The notes under the pieces: model-generated
Told to the model about the DNA's origin: nothing
Databases searched by the model: none
Seen by the model: the letters and a program-made list of their open reading frames with translations, nothing else
Program-made: the position numbers and the translations under genes
Assembly (NCBI GenBank): GCA_035235625.1
Contig: CP141140.1
Location: 1,240,001-1,304,000 of the forward strand
DNA length: 64,000 nucleotides
DNA from: Saururus chinensis
Lineage: Eukaryota > Streptophyta > Magnoliopsida > Piperales > Saururaceae
Reading direction: 5' to 3'
Shown: positions 46,658 through 57,700 of the stretch, one piece after another
Position numbering within the stretch: the stretch's first letter is position 1
Layout of the letters: every line of letters starts with the position of its first letter

Positions 46658-47850
46658 TGTGACGACCCGTTTTCCGGTTACGCTTAACCCGGGTGGTGTT
46701 AAGGGTACTTTAGTAATTTGAGATTAGGGTTAAGGGGTTTCATTAGGTGAAGTCCCCATTTCCGGGTAGAGCTCGTATTAATGAGCGTGATGAATCAAAG
46801 AACACGCGAAACAGAGGTCAGGAGCGAAAGCTACGGCCTTAGGAAGCGTGCCGCATGGGGGGACCTACACAAAAGTACGGGATAACCTACCCATGTGTGG
46901 TCTTGTTTCGAAGGGCTCGTCGACATGAGTCTATCGGTATTAAGAGCGTGCGATTCCAACGTCAACGTTGGAAGTTATTGCGTTTTGAGTTTAGGATATT
47001 ATTTGAATAAAATAATATCTTTCTAGATAGGATCGACGACGAGTGGATAGGATTGCTGACAAAGCGGATAGGATTGCTGATGCAAGTAGATAGGATTGCT
47101 GATGCAACGGATAGGATTGATGATGCAAGCGGATAGGGTTGCTGACGAAGCGGATAAGCTCGACACGTGTCAGCCTCACATCTCTCTAGTTTTCTATAAA
47201 TAGCACCTACGACATCCAGAGGGAGGAGGAGAATTCTCTCCCATGTTTTGCCATTCCGCTCCCACGTTCAGAAACTTCTATTGTTCATTTCTCACTCATT
47301 TTAAGTCCGATTTGAGTGGTTCTTGAGGTGTTCATAGCTAATTTAAGGGTGATCTACGTAATGGCATAGTCCATTCCTCGAGTTGGCGCTCCTATAAGGG
47401 AGGAATGACCCGGGGTAAGAGGAGGCTCTGTCCGCCACCCTCCTACCCCGAGAGAGAGAGAGAGAGAGATAGCCCGGTGAGAGAGGAGGCTTAGTCCTCC
47501 ATTACTGGGCCCAATCAAGAGAAGTGGCCCGAAGTAGGGGAGGCTTTGTTCTCCACTGAAGGGCCACGATGTGTGAGGACACCCTGAGTAGGGGAGGTTC
47601 TGTCTGTCGCCCATGGGCATAGAAAACGAGGAGTCTCCAGGAAAGGGGAGAGTGGGTTGGGTTGTCTTTCGGTGCAAGGCAATGAACGTATGGAGGCTAG
47701 AGGAGGCTCTGTCCGCTGTCTCCGGATCTGAAGGGGAGGATGCCCAGAAACGAGATTCCCGATTACCGCTACCTAGTGAGACATCAGGGGAGTAAGAGTT
47801 TCTGACCTCCTATTATAATTATTGAATGCATGTGCTAGATGGGGTATTCG

Positions 47851-48400
47851 ATATGCCATGATGTGTGCCGTCTCGCTCTGGGATAGAGAGAGACGGGTCA
47901 TGCGCGTGTTTATATTATGATATGTTATACGTATATGCCATGATGTGTGTCGTCTCGCTCTGGGTTAGAGAGAGACAGGTTGTGCGTGTGTTTATATTAT
48001 GATATGCATTGCTCATATGCCATGATGTGTGTCATCTCGCTATGGGTTAGAAAGAGGTGTGTTGTGTGTGTGTTCGGTCTTGGCTCAGTGATAGAGTGAG
48101 ACCTATGATTGTGTTCTGTCTCACTCTATGATAGAGCAAGATGTGTGATGTGTGTGGTCTCAACTAAGTGATATAGCGAAACGTGTGGTGTGTGTTCATT
48201 CTCAGCTCAGTGATGGAGCAAGACGTGTGAATGTGATGGTCTTGCTCTAGGATAGAGTGAGGAATGTTGTGGTGGTTGTGTGGTGCTCGTCTCTATAATA
48301 GAGCGAGATATGTGTGCCGGTGTTTTATCGGGCTTTCGTATTGGTTGTGTGGTGCTCGTCTCTATGATAGAGCGAAATGTGTGCTGTCGGTATTTTATCG
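47851..48400. repeat. Tandem array with hairpin-forming CTCGCTCT..ATAGAGAGAG units
   Basis: Three ~81 bp units start ATATGCCATGATGTGTG at about 47851, 47933 and 48014. They are followed by six or more shorter units around CTCTATGATAGAGCGAGA with GTGTG spacers. Each unit contains a self-complementary CTC-GCTCT / AGAG-GAG pair. Confidence 0.75.
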
Positions 48401-49679
48401 CATTTTTGTATAGATCCGATTAAATATTCAGAGATATGTATTTATACGTATGTATTTTTGGTATGCCGGTTGTATGTAGTAGCCAGTAGGCAGACGTTCG
48501 GATCCGATCATATCGGAGTAACATCATGGATGCTATCCGATATGTACGTAGGCAACCAACGGCAAGACAACGTTGGCCCTGTAAGGACCCTCATCTTTGA
48601 ACCGGTTTTGGTTTTCTTTAATTATGGGTTATCGTGAGATTTACGCGTTTTCTGATCTTATTCGGTGATTTCGTAAATATATAGTGTTTGTGATAGTTTT
48701 AACCAAAATTAACTTCAATATTAGTGGTTTTGAGTGATTTTAAACCAAATGTGAATTTTTGAGATTTTTCGGAATTTTCACTATTTTCCCAAAAATTAGG
48801 GTTTTGGCGGGACCCCTGTGGGCCCCACCGTCAAAAATTTTATTTTTGTGTCAAATGAACCTAGACATATACTTAAGGTCCCACAAAAATTTTCAGAATT
48901 TTATTAGGCTTAAATTGTGCTTAAATTTGTAAAATACCCACTTTTAGCCTACTTTTTCATATTTACACCCCAAAACTTACCTATGCCTACCCCAACCCTT
49001 ACTATAAAAGGGCAAACCTGAGCCATTTCTATTTTTAGGAATAGGCTAAGGAAGGAAGGCTGGCTTAATCCCCACTTAGGCCCGAATTAGAAGCCGATTA
49101 AGGTAAGCTTGCTCTAATTAAGCACTAACTCATGGCTTTTCTCTTAATTTCTTCCAAATCTACCATTTTCCCCTTGATTCAATTCATTTTTGACCATCAA
49201 AAGCTACTGATTTGTGTTTTACTACAAACCCTAACATTCAAAATTCGATTTTTACTACCAACAAGCCCTAGATCTAAGGTTTAATTAGGGATTTCTTGAG
49301 TAAATCGATTTCTATTAGAGTTTAATTCAAACTCATTGTGTTTTCAAGGATTTCAAGAAGGGTGACTCTTCAATCCGAGCTTAATCAAGTGCTAAGGTAA
49401 TGGGTCTTTGAAATCTCTGTTTATCCATGGTAAAACTCTTCATTTTTGGCTTATTTCGAAATGGTTTGCTTGATTTAGTGTGTTAATGGTAAGATTAGAA
49501 AATGGAATTATTTAATCCCGATTTCTTAGGGTTTTGCATTATTATGGTTTGGTTTGATATTCTGGAAGTCAAGGAGGACTTTTGATGATGATTAGGGTGG
49601 TAGATGTGGATTTGAAGTATTATCTATGGTGTTTCGGTTTGATTTTGCGAAAGGAATAAGATGATTGTTCTGCCGTGTT

Positions 49680-49790
49680 GGCGATTGATCGGCCTTGCAG
49701 GGCGATCGATCGGCTGAACTGTAAATTTTAAATTTTTGCGTGTAACCGATCGAACGGCCTGAAAGGCGATCGATCGGCTACACAGGAAAT
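49680..49790. repeat. CGATCGATCGGCC-type motif cluster in LTR B
   Basis: GATTGATCGGCCTTGCAGGG, CGATCGATCGGCTGAACTG, CCGATCGAACGGCC and GCGATCGATCGGCTACACAGG lie within 110 bp. Similar CGTTCGA..GGCC words occur in LTR A (about 7595-7650) and in the debris at 9878-9990. Confidence 0.55.
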
Positions 49791-51050
49791 TGTGTGTTGT
49801 GTGTATGATGTCTATTATGATGATTCCACTTTAGCTTGCCAATTTTATATGAATATGGAGTGTTTTAAGCTATGTTAGGCTATTGGAAATACATGCTATT
49901 GAGTTTATAGAGTTGAGATATATGCTTAGAGATGGTGGGATGACTTATGTTTTGTGGCATGATGTTGGAATCGTTATCTTGAAATTATGAACGGTTGTTT
50001 CCCTTTGGATAAGCATATATTTTCAGTAGGACTACAATCATTGTTGGACTGATTTGTCATGATAAATTGTGATTAGTGGTGTGTGAATGTTGGTGATTGC
50101 CATGACTCAATGATGAAATGAGTAATGTTATAGGTGTTTAGCCTTTGTGGTTGAGTTTTGAATTTAAATATGATTTCAACGATTCTTCTACTATGATTTC
50201 CGCTGGAATTCATGTTTAGGTAGAAATTCACGTGTAGTGTGGTAGTGAGTTGATTTTCAAGCATGTTAATATGCATTATGTGAAAGGCTTCTACTAGTTA
50301 CACACACACATGTGGGGGTTAAATGATGATGTTGAAGCTTAATATTGTGATTATGAATGATGCATTAGGGGCTGGTGAGAGCACTTATCATGATTAGGAT
50401 TCATGTATGCTTTGCCCACGCATGTACCATGCTGCACGCATCATGAAAATGGATTTCCAATTGAGGCGTCATCGTGATTAATCGAATTTGACCGATTGGA
50501 TGCAATGTGATGGAATTGTGTGTCGGATTGATCGGTCGTGGATTAATCGCAAGTTGATTGGTCCGAAAGGACATATTTTGTTTTGAAGTTCCTGTGTGGG
50601 ACGATTTGAAGTTCCTGTGTGGAACGAGTGCACTCCCCGGGTTGAGTCTTGTTTAATGGAATGATGTGGGGACGACTTGTGTACTTGTCTTGCGGATATG
50701 TGAGAATATTATTATGTGTGTCATCTGGACCCTGAGAATCCAGTGTGGTATGCCGTGTGCACCCCGCTACCACGTGTTCTAGGGTTTTCTGTGTGAGAAC
50801 TCGGGCTCTTCCCTCCGCAGGAGATGTCCCTGGGCGAACACCCCTGCTCTAGATTCTCTGTGTGAGAATGGGACATCCTTAGCCAGGATCGTCCAGGGCG
50901 AGCAGTATTAGGGATTGACAACCCCGATCTTTCTTGAATTCTTGTGTAAAATTTTGGACCATGACACGCCTTCGTGGCCTTGTCTATGCTCCCATCTGTG
51001 TGACGTTAATGTGTGATTACTCCTTGATGGAGGTTGATTGTGATGACATT

Positions 51051-51390
51051 ATGCATGTGGGAATATGTATGTTAGAGATACATCTATGCATGTTGATTTT
51101 GATGTTATGCATGTGGAATATGTATGTTAGAGATACATCCATGCAGATTGTGATGATGTTATGCATGTGGAATATGTATGTTAGAGATACATCCATGCAT
51201 GTTGATTTTTGATGATAAAATGCATGTGGAAATATGTATGTTAGAGATACATCCATGCAGATTGTGATGATGTTATGCATGTGGGAATATGTATGTTAGA
51301 GATACATCCATGCGGGATTGGTTATGATGTGAATGCATGTGGGAATATGTATGCTAGAGATACATCCATGCAGGTTGAATTATGCATTAT
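51051..51390. repeat. Tandem array, six ~54-60 bp units
   Basis: GTATGTTAGAGATACATC recurs at 51067, 51121, 51176, 51236, 51291 and 51349 (the last with GCTAG), each preceded by ATGCATGTGG.AATAT. It lies near the 3' end of LTR B. Confidence 0.9.
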
Positions 51391-52335
51391 GATGCAGTGT
51401 TAGGTGATATGAATGTGTGATCAGAAAGTGATGCACCATGTAAATCTTTGATTTGAACGATCTCATTGCTAAGCTATCGTATTTTCTACGTTGACAGTGA
51501 TATTAAAAACCATTGCTGAGTGTTAAAACTCACCCCTCTTTTGTGTTTTGATTTGGGGCTGCGTGGTGCGACACGCAGACGAACAGGGTTGCCTCTTTGA
51601 GGAAAGGTCAGAGGTAGCTTGGGTGTGATGATGGAGATCGTTGAGTGACTTACCTGCGTTTATTTCATGCTTTATGTTCGAACCTTTGTGTAGGGTTCTT
51701 GTTTTGGATTTATGTCATATACTACAGTTGTGATGATTATGACTATTTTGAGCCGGTGTGGGCTTTACTTAACTAAGTTATGGGTTTGAGATTGTTGTTT
51801 ACTTTGTGATAAGCAACACCTTTTTCTTCCCTTTTATTTACTCTTGCTCAAAGGATTGTGCGCACTCCGTGTTGCTGTTAATCGCCCGTGGTTAGGGTTA
51901 AGTCTTCCGCTAGATCGTTTTCTCAATTTTCACTTCGTCGCCCCCGCGCGCTTGACCGGCCCCTGGACCGGGTTCGGCTCGGGTCGGGCATCGCCGGGGC
52001 GTGACAGGCCCGGTCCGAATTAGTTATATAATTAGGTTTCTTCTGACCTACGAGCAACAAAGCGCTAAAATTCTATAGCACATAGAGGAACGAGAAGACT
52101 CTCGCACTCAGAGTGTGCTACTCTTGGTTCTGTGTTTGGTTTTTACCGATTTAGGACCCCCAGCCTGGGTCGGTTTGCGGGTCGGGGAGTCACATGATAA
52201 GTGTTAATTGAATCTTGTGAAGTTTAGGACATAGTAATGTGCTTGTAGATACTACTGTGCATGACTGCAAGGATGCATTGGATAAATGAATTACATTTAA
52301 ACATGAACATAGCAAGCTACCAGAGTTAGAACAAT

Positions 52336-53689
52336 GGGCAACCCAGTTTGCTTCATCTTCTCTACTTCTTTTCTCTGGGTCTTCACATCTTCTAGCTCTG
52401 AAGACCTATTGGTTTATTTCCCTTCCACCAAGTAGATTGGTTAGGTTATTTCAGATGATGAAAAAGGTGTTATTCGATGAAAATGTTATTTTTGGTTGGT
52501 TATATTTTGGACATTACGTAGTTTTTGCTAGTAAGATTTTCTGGGGAGCTAGAAAATTGGAAACTGGAATATTGGAACACTGAATCATTGAAATACTAGA
52601 AAAGTAGAAAAATGGATTATTGATATGATATGAGAATAGTATGGAAAGGGACACAAAAGGTTTGTTGTGTGTTTGGGACATCCATTGGGATGAAAGTGGT
52701 AGGAAATATAATTTTGACAATGCGAAAACAAAACTAATTTAATCACCCTTCAAGTTTTTCATTTCAGTTTTTCAGGATTTACGTTTTCTAGTTTTTTAGT
52801 TTTTCAATTTTTAAATTTTTTTTATTTTCCAGTTTAACAGTATGTTAGTTTTCCAGTTTGACAGTATGTCAGTTTTCCAGTTTGACAATATGTCAATTTT
52901 TCAATTTTCCCTTTAACACATGGATTATTCTAGTTGATGCAGGCACATATATAGGGTTCTTCCCATTTTTCTTCTTATGTTGCGAGCTATAATTTTTCCT
53001 CTCACCATTCCCGAAATTGCTCATTTGTGCCAAAATATGAGATAATTCTTTTAGGAAAAAATAATAAATGTGTGAGTAAATAAGACAATAGTAATTTAAC
53101 AATAATTCCCCGAATATCATCGCTTAGGTTCCTTACTACATCTGTAGAATTTGACGTATCGCTGCCAAATTTAGATCTATTGTCATCTCACTTCCTAATC
53201 AAACTACATCATGTCCACCCTTCATCAATCTTCAACACATGGCATCCTTGATTTATTAGGCTCGCTTCTTCTATTTCGGAAGGGCATTGTCATCATTTAA
53301 AAAAAAAGGATTCAATAGCTCTATTAATTATGACTCCAATTAAGTGATATGAAAAGAAAACATATGATCAGTGACTAAGTCATCCTATCTTGCACAACAT
53401 ATAAATTCATACCATAAAAGTTTTTTTATTAATAACTGGTAAGCTATTAATTTCCTTAGCCAACACACGTCCTCACCTGTGAAGTCAAAAACATAGCGGT
53501 GTGACAAATACCACATGTATAAGCACCGCAAATCCCACAGTCATCACAATTAAAATAAGGCATTCCCATATATGGAATACAACCAAAATCCAATGATTAT
53601 TGTTAACATGGAGTGGGAAGTGATGAGCTCAAAATTCTGAAAATGGTGTTTCATTCACACTCAACAAGCTCTTCAATGATTCTAGAACT
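52336..53689. other. Central spacer of the palindromic element
   Basis: The first part (52345-52985) repeats, in direct orientation and with a ~350 bp interruption, the segment of the left arm around 45810-46085, including TTCATTTCAGTTTTTCAGGA and TAGTTGATGCAGGCA. The remainder, 52985-53689, is AT-rich without recognisable domains. Confidence 0.5.
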
Positions 53690-54408
53690 GTTAGCTTGCC
53701 ATGTTCATGTTTAAATGTAATTCATTTATCCAATGCATCCTTGTAGTCATGCACAAGTAGTATCTACAAGCACATTACTATGTACCTAAGCTTCACAAGA
53801 ATCAATTGACATTTATCCACTTCATAGTTATCCTATTGATAGTTATTCAATTGATAGTTCATAGTTTTTTGTATGAAAAAAAACTTATCAGGAAATAAAT
53901 TAAGTGGAATGTATGATTCTTAACCAAACAAGTAAATTTACTAGTTAACTGTAAAACTGGATAACTGGTCATTTGCAAGTTACAAATTTTAAAACCTAAA
54001 ATAAATTTTGCTACTTCATGTTGCGAGACTCCTAGTTTGGTCATATAACTAAAATATGGGGAAGTTTCAAAGATTTACCTAACTAAACTTATCCATGTGA
54101 GAATTGAATTTTATATTCGCTTATTGATAGTGGGGTACTCACATTGGGCTCAGTGGATGCTTTTGTGAATTAGGGTCGGTGATTAGATTAGTTATTTTTT
54201 GTAATAGCATATGACTCTTGTTTCATATCCTATAGATGTAACATTTCTAAAAAGCTGGATAACTAAAAAACTGGAAAACTATAAAACTAAATAACTATAA
54301 AACTGAAAAATGGGATAATTGAAAACTGGATAATTTTAGAAACAATATATGAACAAAAACCCTAAAAATGCCTAAATTAGCTTCACAACATAGGAAGAAA
54401 AATGGGAG

Positions 54409-54466
<58 letters not shown>

Positions 54467-54743
54467 GCATCGACTAGAATAATTCATTTGTTAAAGGGAA
54501 AATAGGAAAACTAAATACTGTCAAACTGGAAAACTAAAAAACTAGAAAACTAGAAAATGTAAATCCTGAATTGAAGACCTAGAGAAAAGAAGCAAAGGAA
54601 ATGAAGCAGCTCGAAGATGTGAAGACCCAAAGAAAAGAAGTAGAGAAGATGAAGCAGCTCGAAGATGTGAAGACCCGGAGAAAAGAAGCACAGAAGATGA
54701 AGCAAACTAGAAAAATGAAAATATGAGGAAGAAGAACCTACCC
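53690..54743 (-). repeat. Right terminal inverted repeat arm (inner part)
   Basis: It is the inverted counterpart of 52195-52335 and of 45740-46657. It carries an expanded (AT)n at 54411-54464, where the left arm has only about seven AT units (46041-46055). It also has the same three ~51 bp GAAGATGAAGCAGCTCGAAG units at 54565-54720. Confidence 0.85.
54411..54464. repeat. (AT)n microsatellite in the right arm
   Basis: About 27 AT units against about seven at the matching place in the left arm, showing arm-specific slippage. Confidence 0.92.
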
Positions 54744-57700
54744 TGTAACGTCCCGGATTTTTATTACAATTTTTTGCTATTTTTTTCTAATCATTTTCAG
54801 CGAGATATTGTGACGCTTTGGCGTATTTGACCTCGGTATTTGTACCCATAGAGCCGGGTCTTGGGTCAGTCGTGGGCCACAGGCCTCGATGCGAGCTTTT
54901 GGCACGAAAAATCGTTGAAGAATGGAACTGCAAATATAAGTAAAAAAGAAAAAAAAATAGAGAAAGCGGGCTCGGGCTCGACCGAGCCCGATCCACAGAC
55001 TTCTGGATGTGAACAGTGCACTGTTTCCCCCTCCCTCTGGCTTGTCTCTGTCCCAACCGCCGCCGGTGGGCCGAAGGGCCGCCACCACCGGCTCCGCCCC
55101 GGCCTTGCGATGGCAGGGGGGCCACCATCCCAGCCCAGACGGCAGTGCCGCCTCCTCCCCCGGTGAGCCCTCTCCCCTCTGTATTTTTGATCTACCGCTG
55201 CCGGTGATAGACGACAGTGGCTGAACGGCCGCCGTGGGTTCTGCCCTGGACTGGCGACGGCCATACCCGGCATGACACCACCTGGTTCGGCCTCCCCGTT
55301 CATTTCCGTTCACCCCTTTTTCCCGGTTTTCTTCTGTGTTTGGCAATTTGAGCCGTCGCCGTGGGCCGCCAAGGCCCAACCAGTCGGCCACGGCTCCACC
55401 CTGGGCCGGCAAAGGCGGGAGGCCACCCCTCCCGGCCCGATGGGTCTCCGTTCTGCCGCCCCGTCCTCATCCCCCTTCGCCCCTGTTTTTCGCCAACACT
55501 CAATTTTGGTGAAACGGAGGACGGCGGCGGCAATCCGTGGCCGACACGACCCCCATCCGACCCGGCCTTGGTCCGGTGAAGTGATTGAGCCACCCCTCCC
55601 TGGCCGATTTTGTCTCCGTCCTCCGGCTTCCCTCCGACCAGACCTTCCGAGCCTTTGTTTCTTTTGGTCCTTGTGTTTGGGACACCGGCACCGGGAATTG
55701 CTGTCTTTGGCTGAAGACAGCTCCGCTCGGCCTCCGTTCGGCCAGCCGTGGTCCAGTGACCGCAAGGTCACCCCCCAGCTAGCTCTGCCGCCCCCTTGGC
55801 CGCTCCGCCCAGTCCGATTCGCACTTTATTGTGTTTTGATTCTTCGGTGAGTTGTCGCCGCTGTTGTTGACCGGTGATGCCAGCCCGATTGTTGTGGGCC
55901 CCACCCCGGCCTGGCGATGGCCCTGGGACGGCCCCATCCAAACCGATTCTGCCTTCGGCCTCCACTGGACCTAGCTCCGACTAGCCGCTAGGGCCAAAAC
56001 GGAGCTGTCTATAGCCGCCAGTAACCCCTGCTCATCGTTGTGCCCCTAGGGTTTTTCACCCATTTTGGGCCACCGAGCATCGTTGGATGTCAAACACCCT
56101 TGGACCACCTTAGTGTGGCGGGTCTCAGCCTGGGGATGGCTGGCCGCCCTAGTGCGGCACCGCCCCTCTTCTTTCGGCATGGGCCAGGTTCCCCTCTGCC
56201 GATTGTGTCTGACTGCTCTATAGAGAGCGCCATGTGTTGCCCTTTGACTGTATTACCCTCGCTAGACACCGATTGGCCTCTAGTCAGCCTGCCTCGGAAC
56301 GACAATGGCAAAGGCCATCTTTGTCGGTCACCACTCTTGGGCATGGCCCTACCACCCTTATGAGCTTTGGGCCGACACCGTCTAGCCCTCTCCCCTCCCT
56401 TTGGCCACGTGTGCAAGTAGCCGCGCGTGCGGGTTAGGGTTTAGGTGCCACTTTGGCACCGCCTGACCGTCGGATGGCTCCGCCATCATTTGGAGTTGAC
56501 ATTGGAGTCCTCCACCACCTCTCCTCCGTCCTTGAGTGTCGCCCTCCGTCCTTATGTGGGCCCTTGTGAACGTGAAATCGACGCTGTTGGGTGCTGTCCA
56601 CGGCCGATTTTGACGTCTTGTGACCGGTTGCGCATTTTTCAACCGCCGGTTGAATTTTAGTGAGTACACCCTGCCTTCCGGTCGCACTTGCCACTCGTTG
56701 GCACGATCTTTCTCCCGGTCGCCCCTAGTGTGCCGCCGTGGATCGCGAATTTTGCCGTGTTGATTTTGACACCCCTTTTGGCTGTGTGTAGTTTCAGCGC
56801 TTCCTAAAACCTCGGGACAACAGCTCTCTCAGCTAGGCAATGGTGTTGACCGCCGACTCCGCCACCGATGTCGCCACCGTCATGTGCTCGCCATCAAACG
56901 TCATGATTACGAGGTAGGGGAGCTTTGAACTCGTAATTTCATGATAGCATGCCTTGAATGAATAGCAGCATGCTAGGATATTATAATTCCATATTTTGGA
57001 TATAAATCATGGCCTGATTGCATGATGCAAGAGAATGAAGTATGCTACGTTGAGATACATATGTATGTATGTGAGTTGTAAGCATGTTTCATGTATGTGT
57101 ATGATGTATGCGCTAGTGATGGCTAGTGAATATGTTAGTGTGCTACGTAAGTGTGTGATGGACACGCTAGTGATGGCTAGCGATGTCGAGTAAGTTACGT
57201 ATGTGGACTGTGTGGGCAGAGGTATGGGCGGTGGACGGTAAGATTGGTAAGGGTTTGGTATGAAGTTGGATGTGGATTTGGACGTGTAAGCGCATGACGG
57301 AAGACAGAGAAAGTAAGTTTGAGGAGCGAGGATTTGAGATGGGTCAGTTTGGTTTGGAGTATACGTCAGGGGTTCGGTAAGTAAGAAGACTTAGGCTTGG
57401 AGCCTTATGAGGGTTTATTAGACAGTAAGAGTGTGCATAATTGTATAAGCATAACGTACATATTATGAAGTGAAAAGTAAGAATAATAAGTGAGGTATTA
57501 AGTAAGAAGATGATAACGGGGATCTGCTGTGAGGAGCTCAGTTTGAAGATGTAAGAAAGATGTCTGATCCTAAGGTGGATGTCAGAGGCTGTATGAGTAT
57601 GTAAGGATCTGTATACGGTGAGCTATGTTGTGGCTTGGACGAGTAAGTGAAGTTTGTTGCCCCGACGAACTAGGGTTTCGATCGAGCTCAGCTTCAGTTT

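Larger units (their letters stand above)
46658..52194 (+). mobile_element. Large LTR-type insertion (LTR B), 5.5 kb, probably a solo LTR
   Basis: It begins TGTGACGACCCGTTTTCCGG and ends GCGGGTCGGGGAGTCACA, cleanly interrupting the palindrome arm. The arm sequence GAAGTGGATA..AGTGTTAATTGA is uninterrupted in the other arm. Flanking 5-mers are GGATA (46653-46657) and TGATA (52195-52199), one mismatch. No gag or pol is recognisable and there is no internal direct LTR pair, so a solo LTR is favoured. A second LTR-end-like sequence, CGCCGGGGCGTGACA, occurs at about 52006, 188 bp before the end. The block holds two tandem arrays. Confidence 0.65.

Noticed and set aside
46658..52194. Possibility of a full LTR retrotransposon with two LTRs
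   Set aside because: The two ends are not direct repeats of each other. No gag, reverse transcriptase or integrase motif could be read in any frame.
54777..55412. 211-codon minus-strand ORF and several overlapping ORFs to 56694
   Set aside because: All lie in the GC-rich core of solo LTR C. They overlap on both strands in several frames, have no recognisable domain, and are expected from few AT-rich stop codons.
55272..55850. 192-codon plus-strand ORF
   Set aside because: Same GC-rich LTR core. It is Pro/Arg-rich with no motif and no support as a gene.
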